Made by a program: the position numbers and the translations under genes. From the IMG/VR virus record IMGVR_UViG_3300032046_000016, positions 16,905 through 80,904 of that record: a DNA stretch of 64,000 nucleotides. One strand, 5' to 3'. The notes beneath the pieces were generated by a model. That model searched no databases and was not told the DNA's origin. It saw nothing but the letters and a program-made list of their open reading frames with translations. Every line of letters begins with the position of its first letter. Position 1 is the first letter of the stretch. This DNA is from a virus. Shown piece after piece: positions 14,005-22,935 of this stretch.

Positions 14005-14153
14005 CTCTTGCTCCTTCGGCGGGCACTAACCGAGCCAGGGAGGATCACGGCGGAGGCGACGCTCTTCCGCGCCTGCTTCCTCGCCTGATGCTTAGCTATC
14101 TCATTCGCCCTGTGCGCGGACGCGGCCCTGCGCTTCCTGGCGTTATGGCTCAC
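14001..14153 (-). CDS. 50-residue very basic protein
   Basis: GTG overlaps the upstream stop (GTGA) and TGA overlaps the portal ATG (ATGA). The protein is rich in Arg, Lys and Ala (MSHNARKRRAASAHRANEIA..., ending ARRRSKR). A DNA-binding or head-internal role is possible. The exact double overlap is the main evidence. Confidence 0.75.
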   Translation of the reverse strand: MSHNARKRRAASAHRANEIAKHQARKQARKSVASAVILPGSVSARRRSKR

Positions 14154-14383
14154 CCGCCGCCACCGTTCCGCTTTCCCTGTTGCTGTGCCTTCTCAGCGAC
14201 CTCGGCCGCCAGCCGGCGATAGGTCGGTCGGGCGGCCACGACGTCCTGGCAGTGGCGCAGGGAGAACATGAAGTGAACCGGATCGCTCGGGGATTGCTGG
14301 GGCAGTTGGGAGAAGGCGGTCCAGGCGGCCGTTAGGTGCTCAAGAAGTGCCTTCTCAGCGTCGGTCAGGCCAGTCTCGCTCAC
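14150..14383 (-). CDS. Unknown protein between terminase and portal
   Basis: 77 residues; GTG overlaps the terminase stop (GTGA). It is helical throughout (LTDAEKALLEHLTAAWTAFSQL, YRRLAAEVAEKAQQQ) and ends in a Gly tail. No family recognised. Confidence 0.7.
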   Translation of the reverse strand: MSETGLTDAEKALLEHLTAAWTAFSQLPQQSPSDPVHFMFSLRHCQDVVAARPTYRRLAAEVAEKAQQQGKRNGGGG

Positions 14384-15963
14384 CTTTTCCCTCCCAAGAC
14401 CCGGAACTCGGCCTCAGCGGGGAACCCCTTATCTACCCCCACACAGCCGTATGATACAGCATCACAACCGTGATCGGGATTGCTTCCGGCAACATTCTCC
14501 GCAGGCTGCTCGCCGTAGGTCCCATCGGGAAGCTGTACCCTGTGCCACACCTCCATCTCTTCGGCCAGGCCCGGCACTCTCGGGTGCACCTTGAACCGGC
14601 GGTAACCGCTGTTGTCGCGGACGAAGCGCCGATAGACCGACACGCGATCGAGGATTCTCACCGGCTTGCTGAGGTCCCGGACCCGGCAGCGCTTTCGGAT
14701 ACGGTAGGCCGTCTCGGGTGAGCTGGGGTCGCCGTAGGAGACCCGCGGCTTCCTGTACGGGCCCCGCCGCTCGCCGCTGCGCGGGTCGCGGCAGAAGAAG
14801 CGTTCCTCCTTCTCGAGCGAGCCGTCGTGCACGTAGTCGAGGACCTCGTCGATGTCGTGCTGGGTGACGTAGACGCCGTCGAACACGTGGACGTCGCCGT
14901 TCTTGCAGAACTGGCACCAGTAGAGGACAAACGGGTCGGTGAAGCCGTAGTCCCAGCACCAGAACGTGGGGCCGGCCTCCGCGTCGTACTCGGCCTCCTC
15001 CGTCACGTTGCCGTCGGGCAGGACCGACCAGTTGGGCACCACCAGCCCCTGCCGCGACCCTCTTCGCACAAGGTACTGGACGATCCAGGTCTCCTCGTCA
15101 ACCTCCTGGTGCCTGTGCAGGATATCTTCAAGCCTCAGGTGCCCACGGCTGTTTCGAACCCGGCCGCCGCACTCGCTCGGCTCGCGCCACAACGGGCAGC
15201 TCGGCGGCTCCAGGACAATCCCCCGCTTCACCCTCTCGGCGTCCTCACACATCGGGCAGGGCCGCATCGCCTCGTACACACACCAGCGGTAGACCCGGCG
15301 CCCACGCGCCGGCGCCTCATTGATGATCCGCTGCATCGTCCCGTGGACGGTCCGCAGGGCGCTCGTGATGATCTCCTGGAGCGGCACCTCGTCGCTGCTC
15401 AAGGGCATCCCCAGGAACTGCTGATAGACGTCCCACGGGCAGAAGTCGGCCTCGTCCAGCAGGCCGCGCTGCGGGTGCGGGCCCGACACACCGGTTATGG
15501 TCCCGGGCAGGATCGCCACGAACGAGCCGTTGCGATACGTCGTCTTCCTCATCGTCGGCAGGGTCAGCGGGTCGCGGCGGAACGGCTTCATCTGGAAGTA
15601 CTCAAGCAGATAGCCGTAGCCGAGCTGCGCCTGAGCCAGGATCGAGCCAACGTGGTTCGTCCCGCAGCGTTCGCGGAACCGGCTGTTCAGGTGGTCGAGG
15701 ATCGACAGGTTCCTGGTCTTGCCGCCACCGCGCGGGCCCACGACGGCCGCGGATCGGAAGCGGTCGAAGATGGCGTCGGCCATGAAGTCGAGGGGCGCGA
15801 CGTGGTCCTCGCAGACGGCCGCGTAGTCGATGTCAAACCCGAGGTGCTGGCTGACGTAGTGGAAGAGGTGCTCTCTATTCCTCGGCCGGATCTCGGGCAG
15901 GTGGTGCAGCCAGTCTGGGGGCCGACCGCCCTGTGCGGTTCTCGTAGAGGGCGCGGTAGGCAA
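14380..15963 (-). CDS. Terminase large subunit
   Basis: 527 residues from TTG at 15963, which follows GAGGTG; the open frame extends upstream only as a shadow of the small-subunit gene. Walker A is GPRGGGKT at 76-83 and Walker B RGLLDEAD at 166-173. The RNase H-like nuclease half has WDYGFTD (Asp338) and DHGCDAVSYG near 497-506. Between the halves, Cys236, Cys239, Cys256 and Cys265 could hold zinc, an extra not needed by the core fold. It cuts and pumps phage DNA through the portal. Confidence 0.9.
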   Translation of the reverse strand: MPTAPSTRTAQGGRPPDWLHHLPEIRPRNREHLFHYVSQHLGFDIDYAAVCEDHVAPLDFMADAIFDRFRSAAVVGPRGGGKTRNLSILDHLNSRFRERCGTNHVGSILAQAQLGYGYLLEYFQMKPFRRDPLTLPTMRKTTYRNGSFVAILPGTITGVSGPHPQRGLLDEADFCPWDVYQQFLGMPLSSDEVPLQEIITSALRTVHGTMQRIINEAPARGRRVYRWCVYEAMRPCPMCEDAERVKRGIVLEPPSCPLWREPSECGGRVRNSRGHLRLEDILHRHQEVDEETWIVQYLVRRGSRQGLVVPNWSVLPDGNVTEEAEYDAEAGPTFWCWDYGFTDPFVLYWCQFCKNGDVHVFDGVYVTQHDIDEVLDYVHDGSLEKEERFFCRDPRSGERRGPYRKPRVSYGDPSSPETAYRIRKRCRVRDLSKPVRILDRVSVYRRFVRDNSGYRRFKVHPRVPGLAEEMEVWHRVQLPDGTYGEQPAENVAGSNPDHGCDAVSYGCVGVDKGFPAEAEFRVLGGKR

Positions 15964-16534
15964 CCAGCACCTCTTCCTCGACCTCAGGGGTGGCGCCAGT
16001 CCCAACGAAGACGTTGGTCTGGCTCTGCAGGAAGGTCGGCGGGACCGGGCGCGACGGGTACATTCCCACGTCCTGCCCGATCTCCCATATCTTACCAAGG
16101 ACGGTGACCAGGGTTCGCGTGGCGCCGTCTATCTCTTCCATCAAGAAGCCCCCGCGCGCCCCTTCTTCCACCTCCATCGCCCGACCTATCCGGTCGATCA
16201 AGGACGGCACCAGGCCGCTCAGCACTTCGAGGACGTTGATCTTGACGTCGATGCCGGCGAGCTTCTTCTGGATGAAGCTCTCGGGCAGCATCGCCGCGTC
16301 CGGAACGTGGGCCTCTCGGTAACGCTGGATGCAGCTTCGCCCTGGAATGGCGGCGAGCAGGTCGGGATAGTCGGCGTAGAGCGTGCGCAGGTAGCGTTCG
16401 ACGCTGCCCGGCGACCAGCGCGACTGCAGCAGGTCAACGATGTCGTCGCAGAAGGGCGACGCCTCGACGCGGGACACGTGCCGCCCGCCCAACCGCTGCG
16501 GAGCTTTAACGGGTTCTTCGGGGTTCTCTCTCAT
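15875..16534 (-). CDS. Putative terminase small subunit
   Basis: 219 residues from ATG at 16534, overlapping the ParB-like stop (ATGA). An N-terminal HTH-like part includes FCDDIVDLLQSRWSPGSVERYLRTLY; a long helical middle follows (KINVLEVLSGLVPSLIDRIGRAMEVEE), as in small terminases that bind the packaging site and form rings. It overlaps the large subunit by 89 bp. The call rests on place and layout. Confidence 0.7.
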   Translation of the reverse strand: MRENPEEPVKAPQRLGGRHVSRVEASPFCDDIVDLLQSRWSPGSVERYLRTLYADYPDLLAAIPGRSCIQRYREAHVPDAAMLPESFIQKKLAGIDVKINVLEVLSGLVPSLIDRIGRAMEVEEGARGGFLMEEIDGATRTLVTVLGKIWEIGQDVGMYPSRPVPPTFLQSQTNVFVGTGATPEVEEEVLVAYRALYENRTGRSAPRLAAPPARDPAEE

Positions 16535-17268
16535 GCCGCCCCCTTCAGCGGCGCGTAGACCTCCAGCAGCTCGTTCAGACGCTCGTTGATGTCCACGCCA
16601 GCGCGCTCGCACTCCTCGGCGATGCGCGTGAGGTTCTTCATCGTACGCTCGCTCGCCCTCACCATCAAGTGCGTCCGGCCAGCGTACTTGAACACGATGA
16701 AGCCCCAGTGCAACTGCTGGCCGTGCTCGGCCGTGATCTGCTTCAGCACCGACGCCAGGTCCTCGACGGTGGTGATTTCCCTCTTCGTCGCATCGAGCCG
16801 CTTGCGGATCTCGGGCGCAAGCTTGGCGCGCACGTCCCGAAACAGGCGCTTGAATTCGCTGTCCTCAGTAACGGCCATCAGCCGCCGTGTGGCGTCGGGC
16901 CCGTACTTGTTCGACAGCTCGAGAAAGACCCTGGTGAAGCCGACTCCGCTCATGCGCCCCTTCAGCATGTTGTCGCGGACCGTCTCGAACTTCCGCTTGT
17001 CCTCGTCGTAGTCGGCGAAGACGATGCAGGGAAGCTCCGGCATCTCCAGGAGCTTGGCGGCGCGCCAGCGATGCTCGCCAGCGATGATCTGGTATCTCCC
17101 GTCCGGCGTCGGCGCCACGCGCAGGGGCATCGTGAAGCCGTCCGCCTTGATGCTCTCCACCAGGGCGGCGAACGCGGCGTCGCTCTCCACGTTCGGGTTC
17201 CACTCGACCGGGTCCAGGAGGTCGACGGCGATCCTCTGCGGCTCCCGGATAGGAGGCGGTTTAGCCAT
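16531..17268 (-). CDS. ParB-like protein beside the terminase
   Basis: 245 residues from ATG at 17268. The ParB/Srx fold is clear: RIAVDLLDPVEWNPN, FAALVESIKADGFTMPLRV, then RYQIIAGEHRWRAAKLLEMPELPCIVF with the GEHRWRA nucleotide-binding motif. The C-terminal half is unlike chromosomal ParB. Such proteins next to terminase are common in phages and may help choose or mark packaging DNA. It follows an RHH gene in an 8-bp overlap. Confidence 0.85.
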   Translation of the reverse strand: MAKPPPIREPQRIAVDLLDPVEWNPNVESDAAFAALVESIKADGFTMPLRVAPTPDGRYQIIAGEHRWRAAKLLEMPELPCIVFADYDEDKRKFETVRDNMLKGRMSGVGFTRVFLELSNKYGPDATRRLMAVTEDSEFKRLFRDVRAKLAPEIRKRLDATKREITTVEDLASVLKQITAEHGQQLHWGFIVFKYAGRTHLMVRASERTMKNLTRIAEECERAGVDINERLNELLEVYAPLKGAA

Positions 17269-17455
17269 CGGCAGGCGGCTCCAGCAATTCGTTGCGCTTC
17301 GCCCGCGGATCGTAGCGTTCCAGGGCCTCATCCACCAGGCGCCGGAGCGCCTCCGTGCGGTTCGTTTCCCAATCGACGGCCAGGTAGTCGATCATCTTCA
17401 CCTGCCTGGTCGGGAGCCAGACATGAACGGCCTTGTCACCTTTACGCGGACTCAT
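17261..17455 (-). CDS. Ribbon-helix-helix DNA-binding protein
   Basis: 64 residues. KAVHVWLPTRQVKMIDYLAVDWETNRTEALRRLVDEAL has the strand-helix-helix order of CopG/Arc repressors. Encoded just before the ParB-like gene, it may be a partner or local regulator. Confidence 0.8.
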   Translation of the reverse strand: MSPRKGDKAVHVWLPTRQVKMIDYLAVDWETNRTEALRRLVDEALERYDPRAKRNELLEPPADG

Positions 17456-18851
17456 GTTCAGCCTCCATGTAGGACGGCTCGGGCTGCAGGCAGTTGTCGA
17501 CGAAGCCCGCCGGCAGCATGTTCTGGGTGAGGCAGGCGAGCATCTGCCCGCGCGAATTGAGCCCTTGTCGGAGTAGATTCGGCCTCATGTGCACAAGTGC
17601 ACGGCCTAGGTCGCGGTATGAGCAGGGCGTCCCAACGCCGCGCAGGGCATTCTCCACCAGGTCCTCCGTCGCCTCGAGATCTCGGGCGGCGCGTTCGCGG
17701 GCCCGCTCTCTCCTATCGGCTACCCGGGCCTCCACGATGTCCAGGAGCGCGCCGATATTGGCGGTTCGATCGTAGCGCTCCCTAATCAGGGCCGGCACGT
17801 GGGCGATGCGCCGCTTCGCCTCATCGTAGTTCTCGGCCACCCATCGCAGCATAGCGGCGCACTCCACGTCGTTCCGGAAGTAGAAGGGGTAGTCGGGCAG
17901 GAACTCGCCCTCGTTCCCCGTCCAGCGGACGAGCACCACGAGCCCGGCGTAGAGCTGCTCGAAGCAGGCGGCCGGAAACAGCTTCAGCGACTGCCAGTAG
18001 ATGCTGGCGTGGCAGCGGCTCATGAGCGCCAGGGCGTCCTCCCAGGACAGGTTGGACATGGCGCGCACGACGCGCTGGGCGCCCATCCTCTTGACGACGT
18101 CGTGCAGCCGCTTCCCTGTGTCAACGTAGGTCACGTAGACATCGGCCTCCCGGCCGCCGGCGACGTACTGGACGTAGTGCCCAACGGCCTTCTCGCCGCC
18201 CTTCGTCGCCGTGAAGCGCCCGCCGAAGTAGAAGCTGAACCGGTCGAACTTCGGGCCCCGCAGTCGGTCCAGCAGGTCGCAGTCGGGACCGATGGGCAGC
18301 ACCGTGGTCCGCCGGTCGTAGTCGGCAATCAGGGGAGCTCCGCAGAGCGCCGCCACGACGTCCCGGGCCCGCTCCAGGGAGAAACGGCTCGGCATCACGT
18401 TCACGTTCAGGGCGTAGCCCAAGGCCCAGGTCGCCAGGTCATCCCGCGACAGCGGCGTGACCTCGTCCGAGTCGAAGAACTTGGCGCTCACGTTCCAGAT
18501 GACGACAGGCACCTCGTACATCGCCTTGTTCACGCCCTCCAGGAAGCGGCTCAGCACCAGGCCCTGGACGGGATTGTTCGTCAGCACGGCGTCGATGGGA
18601 TAGGCGAGCGGCTCGCGCCAGCGCTCCCACACCGAGGTCGGTATCAGCGCCTCGGCCTGCCGGCCGATCTTTGGCGTAGGCAGAAGGCGCTCGACGCGGT
18701 CGGTCAGGCCGTCAGCGGTGGCGCTGGGAGTGACGTAGTAGGAGAACCAGCCGCGCTCAGCGGCCAGGCGGACCCAGTCCCGGCTCAGGAGCCAGGAGCT
18801 GTCGGCGCCGAAGTGGCCGGCCTCGTAGACCGGGCAGACCAGGAGCCTCAT
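17442..18851 (-). CDS. Glycosyltransferase, GT-B type
   Basis: 469 residues, ATG overlapping the dehydratase stop (ATGA). The N-terminal half gives MRLLVCPVYEAGHFG and IDAVLTNNPVQGLVL. The C-terminal half has FYFGGRFTATKGGEKAVGHY, a sugar-nucleotide binding domain like GT4, and SWEDALALMSRCHASIYWQSLKLFPAACFEQL. It probably transfers the sugar made by the neighbouring dehydratase and aminotransferase to a surface glycan. The acceptor cannot be told. Confidence 0.75.
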   Translation of the reverse strand: MRLLVCPVYEAGHFGADSSWLLSRDWVRLAAERGWFSYYVTPSATADGLTDRVERLLPTPKIGRQAEALIPTSVWERWREPLAYPIDAVLTNNPVQGLVLSRFLEGVNKAMYEVPVVIWNVSAKFFDSDEVTPLSRDDLATWALGYALNVNVMPSRFSLERARDVVAALCGAPLIADYDRRTTVLPIGPDCDLLDRLRGPKFDRFSFYFGGRFTATKGGEKAVGHYVQYVAGGREADVYVTYVDTGKRLHDVVKRMGAQRVVRAMSNLSWEDALALMSRCHASIYWQSLKLFPAACFEQLYAGLVVLVRWTGNEGEFLPDYPFYFRNDVECAAMLRWVAENYDEAKRRIAHVPALIRERYDRTANIGALLDIVEARVADRRERARERAARDLEATEDLVENALRGVGTPCSYRDLGRALVHMRPNLLRQGLNSRGQMLACLTQNMLPAGFVDNCLQPEPSYMEAEHESA

Positions 18852-19819
18852 ACCAGGATTTCACCCGCGGCGGCCCTATCGACGTCAGCGGCGAGCATCA
18901 TCTCAATGAGCTCGTCGAAAGAGGTACGCGGCCGCCAGCCAAGCTCCTCGAAGGCGCGCGTGGGGTCGGCGATCAGATTGGCGGTCTCCAGAGGGCGCTC
19001 CCGGGCCTCGTCGTGCTTGACTACCTTCTCGGGGTCGAGGCCCGCCAGGCTGCAGGCCAGCGATACCAGCTCGCCGACCGTTCGACCGACGCCGGTCCCG
19101 ATCACCAGGTCCGCCGGCGTGGGCTGCTGGAGCATCAGGTGCACCGCCTCCATGTAGTCGGCGGCGTACCCCCAATCCCGGACGGCCGTCAGCCGGCCGA
19201 TGGGCAGGTAGTCGCGGCGGCCGGCCTTAATCTCGGCCAGCCCCTTCGTCACGTGCCTGGTGACGAACTCCGCACCCCGCCAGGGCGACTCGTGGTTAAA
19301 GAGGATGCCCGACACCACGTACATGCCATAGGACCGCCGATAGACGTCGCACATCTGGTGGGCGAACACCTTCGCGCAGGCGTAGGGGCTCACCGGATGG
19401 AAGGGCGTCGTTTCGCTCTGAGGCGGTGGTGAGTGGCCGAACATCTCAGACGAGCAGGCCTGGTAGACGCGGACCTTGCTCGCCCCCGACTGCCTCACCG
19501 CTTCCAGCACCCTGACGGGCCCGAGACCGGTCAGCAGCGCCGTCAGCTCGACGTGATCCCAGGAAGCCGGCACGAAGGTCAACGCGGCCAGATTGTAGAT
19601 CTCGTCGGGCCCGACCTTCTCAAGGGCGGCGCAGATCGACCACGGGTCGAGTAGGTCGGCGGCCACGAGCTTCATGCCCGGCGCCCGCTGCCGCGCCAGG
19701 GGCTCCCCGTAGCGATCATGGCTGGCCAGCGTACCGAACACCTCGTAGCCCATCTTCTCCAGGTGAACGGCGAGGTACGGCCCGTCCTGGCCGGTGATCC
19801 CCGTGATCAGCGCGCGCAC
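18848..19819 (-). CDS. gmd: GDP-mannose 4,6-dehydratase
   Basis: 323 residues, the usual length. The Rossmann motif is GITGQDG at 7-13, the signature of Gmd; SSEMFG (123-128) and YACAK (Tyr146, Lys150) complete the short-chain dehydrogenase active site. It turns GDP-mannose into GDP-4-keto-6-deoxymannose. The aminotransferase just upstream would act on that product. ATG overlaps the aminotransferase end by 13 bases. Confidence 0.9.
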   Translation of the reverse strand: MRALITGITGQDGPYLAVHLEKMGYEVFGTLASHDRYGEPLARQRAPGMKLVAADLLDPWSICAALEKVGPDEIYNLAALTFVPASWDHVELTALLTGLGPVRVLEAVRQSGASKVRVYQACSSEMFGHSPPPQSETTPFHPVSPYACAKVFAHQMCDVYRRSYGMYVVSGILFNHESPWRGAEFVTRHVTKGLAEIKAGRRDYLPIGRLTAVRDWGYAADYMEAVHLMLQQPTPADLVIGTGVGRTVGELVSLACSLAGLDPEKVVKHDEARERPLETANLIADPTRAFEELGWRPRTSFDELIEMMLAADVDRAAAGEILV

Positions 19820-20943
19820 ATTACCCTCTCAAGAGCGTCGGCTACTCTCATCACGTCCCGAGCGGATACGTTCGGGCCGATTGGCAGGCAGATGCCCGTC
19901 TTCCAGATGGAGCTCGCGCAGGGCATAGCGTGCACAACGCCGGCGCCGTGGTCCTTATGGAAGGGGAGGAGGTGCATCGGCGTGAAGGCGGCGATGGTCT
20001 CGATGCCGCGCTCGCTGAGGGCGACCGCGACGTCAGCAGGCTGATGGGCAGACTTCAGCGAGACGCAGAGTCGGTAGTAGACGTGACCACGAACGTCGAC
20101 CGGCACGGCGATAGGTAGGTCGCGGAGCGCGGACCTGTAGACCTCGGCTATCCGTTGCCGGTGTGCCACCAGCGACTGCACCCTGCCGATCTGCGGGATG
20201 CCGAAGGCGGCCTGGAGGTTCGACATCTGGCATCCGAAGCCAAGGCCGGCGGCGTCGTAACGGGCCCACTCCCCGACGTGGAGAAACAGATCCCGGCGGG
20301 ATCGGACCGCGATCGCCAGCTCCTCGTCGTCCGTTATGACTGCGCCGCCGGCTCCCCCCGTCGTGATGATCTTGTCGCCACGGAAGCTGAAACAACCGGC
20401 GAGGCCGCTATGCCCGACGAGCCTGCCATCCTCGTACCAGGCGCCGGCCGCCTCGCAAGCGTCCTCGATGATAGGCACCCCGACCTCCTCGCACACCTGA
20501 AAGACGTCGGGATGCACGGGCGCGCCGTAGACGTGAACGGGCACCACGGCCAGGACGTTCGCCGGCCCCAGCTCGGCCAGCAGCTCGGACAGCCGATCGG
20601 GAGCCATCCCAAGGCGCTCAGGCTCGGCGTCTACCACCGCCACCTTGCAGCCGGCATGAACCGCCGCGGCGTAGGTCGGGGCGCAGGTGTAGGTTGCCGT
20701 CACGACGATGGAGCCGGATCTGCGCTCGCGCAGAGCATCCAGGACGGTCAGCAGGGCGGCAGTGCCCGAGCTGACAGCCACGCAGTGCTGGGCGTGGAGG
20801 AAGGCTGACCACATGCGCTCGAAGACCTGCACGTAGTCGCCTGGGGAGAGCCACCCGCTATCGAGGCAGGAGAGAACGCTGGACCGCTCGGGTTCGCCGA
20901 ACTCGGGCGATGTCAGGGCAAGCGGCGGGGACGGCATTGCCAT
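19807..20943 (-). CDS. DegT/DnrJ aminotransferase, GDP-perosamine synthase-like
   Basis: 378 residues from ATG at 20943 (a TTG at 20952 and ATG at 20937 are options). PLP-fold signs: AVSSGTAALLTVL, IIEDACEAAGAWY and FSFRGDKIITTGGAGG, where Lys191 should bind PLP. With the neighbouring Gmd the likely product is GDP-perosamine, but other 4-amino sugars are possible. Part of a surface sugar cassette. Confidence 0.8.
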   Translation of the reverse strand: MAMPSPPLALTSPEFGEPERSSVLSCLDSGWLSPGDYVQVFERMWSAFLHAQHCVAVSSGTAALLTVLDALRERRSGSIVVTATYTCAPTYAAAVHAGCKVAVVDAEPERLGMAPDRLSELLAELGPANVLAVVPVHVYGAPVHPDVFQVCEEVGVPIIEDACEAAGAWYEDGRLVGHSGLAGCFSFRGDKIITTGGAGGAVITDDEELAIAVRSRRDLFLHVGEWARYDAAGLGFGCQMSNLQAAFGIPQIGRVQSLVAHRQRIAEVYRSALRDLPIAVPVDVRGHVYYRLCVSLKSAHQPADVAVALSERGIETIAAFTPMHLLPFHKDHGAGVVHAMPCASSIWKTGICLPIGPNVSARDVMRVADALERVMCAR

Positions 20944-20985
20944 TTGCGCCAATGATACTCGAAGGGTCGGGGGCTGAAAAGAGGG

Positions 20986-21738
20986 CTACGGCACTCGCTG
21001 GAACAGAACGGCGGCATACCGCCAGCGGTGCGCTCGCACCAGGCGGGCCAGCACGATGTCGAGGGGCAGAGTGATCGCGAAAGCGAGCGGCGCCAGCAGG
21101 TGGCGGAACAAGGCCCGGTCCAGGACGTTGACGCCCACGCCACGCTCGACCATGAAGCCGTTACTAGCGAACTCGCACACCAGGGGCGCCAGCTCCACAG
21201 GTTCCTTATACGGCAGGCCCCGTTGCCAGGGCGGTGACGGCGTCTGCAGATTGTCCAGGACGAGGACGCGGTCGGCCAGGCGGCACATCTCGCTCACGAC
21301 CAGGCGCCAATCGTTCGAGAACGGCAGGCTGGTTATCGCCACGGCCAAGTGCGGCCGCACTTCCCGCAGCCAGGGAATCTCGCTCATAGTCTCGGCATCG
21401 GCGACGGCGAAGTGGCCGAACGGACCGATCTCTCGCTGGTCTCTAACGTCGCGCAGGTGCTTTCTGAGCTGCGACATGCGGTGCGCCGCTCCTGGCCAGT
21501 CTACGGCGTCTATCCCCCACACCTCGCAGTGGAAGCGCCGCGCCATCCACGCGCTCAGTTTGGCGTCGCCGCACCCAACGTCAAGCACGCGCGGCAGGCC
21601 GGGCAAGCGGGGAAAGATGCGCACCAACGCTGCCTTGCGCACCAGGTCGGCGTAGGCGTCCAGCCAGCGATCACGATAGTGACACGGCGACGAATCACCT
21701 TGCCGGCGGGACCAGAAGGCTCTATCCCGGAGCGGCAT
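20986..21738 (-). CDS. SAM-dependent methyltransferase of the sugar cassette
   Basis: 250 residues from ATG at 21738 with AAGGTGG in front. Motif I is PRVLDVGCGDAKLSAWMA, followed by CEVWGIDAVDWP (motif II acidic residue). The C-terminal 60 residues are hydrophobic (LLAPLAFAITLPLDIVLARLV), which suggests membrane contact. It probably modifies the sugar or glycan made by the next three genes. Confidence 0.8.
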   Translation of the reverse strand: MPLRDRAFWSRRQGDSSPCHYRDRWLDAYADLVRKAALVRIFPRLPGLPRVLDVGCGDAKLSAWMARRFHCEVWGIDAVDWPGAAHRMSQLRKHLRDVRDQREIGPFGHFAVADAETMSEIPWLREVRPHLAVAITSLPFSNDWRLVVSEMCRLADRVLVLDNLQTPSPPWQRGLPYKEPVELAPLVCEFASNGFMVERGVGVNVLDRALFRHLLAPLAFAITLPLDIVLARLVRAHRWRYAAVLFQRVP

Positions 21739-22096
21739 GGCCACCTTCTCGGAACACCACGTCAAACGCCCGCTGCAGGTCGAGGCAGCGCCCTTCCCGG
21801 TGAAAGCGCGCCTTGCCGAGTTTCTCGGCGGCCATCACCGCCGCCATGCGACCCTGTTCCTCGCTAAACGGCTCTGCCCCCGACGACATGACGTGCTGAT
21901 CCCCGCATGGGCAACTGAGGCGATACAAGACCACCGGCATCGCACCCGGGTCGTCGGGGTGCGCCATCTCCAGATGTCTCTCCGCTCGTCTGAACCACTC
22001 AAACCGTCGCTCCTCGACTTTGGCGCCCAGGGCGATGGCTGCCCGCTCGAAGGCCAGGCAGTAGGCGTCGATCTCGTCCAGGTCGCGCGCCGGCAT
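21722..22096 (-). CDS. Unknown protein with CPCGDQH motif
   Basis: 124 residues from ATG at 22096, with AGGTG 7 bases ahead. It has helical ends and a middle LYRLSCPCGDQHVMSSGAEPFSEEQG that may bind metal. It overlaps the methyltransferase start by 17 bases. No family recognised. Confidence 0.65.
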   Translation of the reverse strand: MPARDLDEIDAYCLAFERAAIALGAKVEERRFEWFRRAERHLEMAHPDDPGAMPVVLYRLSCPCGDQHVMSSGAEPFSEEQGRMAAVMAAEKLGKARFHREGRCLDLQRAFDVVFREGGHAAPG

Positions 22097-22098
22097 CG

Positions 22099-22482
22099 TC
22101 AGCACCTGAGGGGGATCACAAGCCGCTCGGACCAAAGCGGCAACGGCGAGTCGGGGAAGGCGTCGCGGCCCTCGCCACACCACTCGAAGATGTAGAAGGA
22201 TGCGGGAGCGTACCCGCGCGGCATTGCCAGGCCGCCCCAATAGCTGTGCCCGGGCACCTTGATCGCCAGGAAGCGCCCTCCCTTCGCCACGACCCGGAAG
22301 CGGTTCTTTCCGCTGATCGTGGACATGCCGGTGTCGAGCCAGAGCTGCTCGTCCTCTTCGACCAGTCGTGCTCCGATGATCATGTGCGAACCCCTAACAA
22401 ATGCGCTCTGTAGCCCCTGGAGCGCCTCGTAGCGCCTTCTAAGCAGAACGGCAGGGTGGGTGGTTTGGGGGTTGCTCCTCAT
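22099..22482 (-). CDS. Unknown protein
   Basis: 127 residues. The middle is beta-rich (ARLVEEDEQLWLDTGMSTISG, FRVVAKGGRFLAIKVPG) and ends with YIFEWCGEG. Good spacing to both neighbours supports a real gene. No family recognised. Confidence 0.6.
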   Translation of the reverse strand: MRSNPQTTHPAVLLRRRYEALQGLQSAFVRGSHMIIGARLVEEDEQLWLDTGMSTISGKNRFRVVAKGGRFLAIKVPGHSYWGGLAMPRGYAPASFYIFEWCGEGRDAFPDSPLPLWSERLVIPLRC

Positions 22483-22488
22483 GCCTCG

Positions 22489-22671
22489 CTAGGTCGGTAT
22501 CTTGTGGCGCTGGCCCGTAGAGGCCAGGGCAGCGCGCCGAAGGCCCTCGTCGTAGTCACCGTGGCGACCAGGATAACGCCGGCACTTGGCCTCGCCTACC
22601 GCCGCCAGCATCATGCCCAGGACCGCCGGATGCCACGTCTCCATCTCAGACGCTACTGCGCCTATATCCAT
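22489..22671 (-). CDS. Unknown 60-residue protein
   Basis: A short helical protein (MDIGAVASEMETWHPAVLGMMLAAVGE) with a basic C-terminus. It lies in a tight run of same-strand genes. No family recognised. Confidence 0.55.
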   Translation of the reverse strand: MDIGAVASEMETWHPAVLGMMLAAVGEAKCRRYPGRHGDYDEGLRRAALASTGQRHKIPT

Positions 22672-22713
22672 CCGGTTAAGGTGCTCGTGGGCTTCCTAAA
22701 GGTCATGACCATT

Positions 22714-22935
22714 CTACAACTCCGACCACCAGGGCGGTGGCCAACTCGTGCCGGCCAGGGCGTAGTCTAACCTCTCAGACGCCCTCTCTGTTCGGCGACG
22801 CGAGGCGCCGGCGCACTCATGCTCGGCTGCGCAGCCGTCGCAGAGAACGTCGCCGCAGACCGGGCAGGTGGCCGCGTTATCAGACATCATGGTGCGCTGG
22901 CAGCTCTGGCAGGTCTCCGTCTGTGGCTCCGTCAT
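22714..22935 (-). CDS. Zinc-finger protein
   Basis: 73 residues. TCQSCQRT, ATCPVCGDVLCDGCAAEHEC gives six or more Cys plus His in RING/ribbon spacing. Its ATG overlaps the RarA-like stop. One of many small zinc proteins in this phage. Confidence 0.7.
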   Translation of the reverse strand: MTEPQTETCQSCQRTMMSDNAATCPVCGDVLCDGCAAEHECAGASRRRTERASERLDYALAGTSWPPPWWSEL

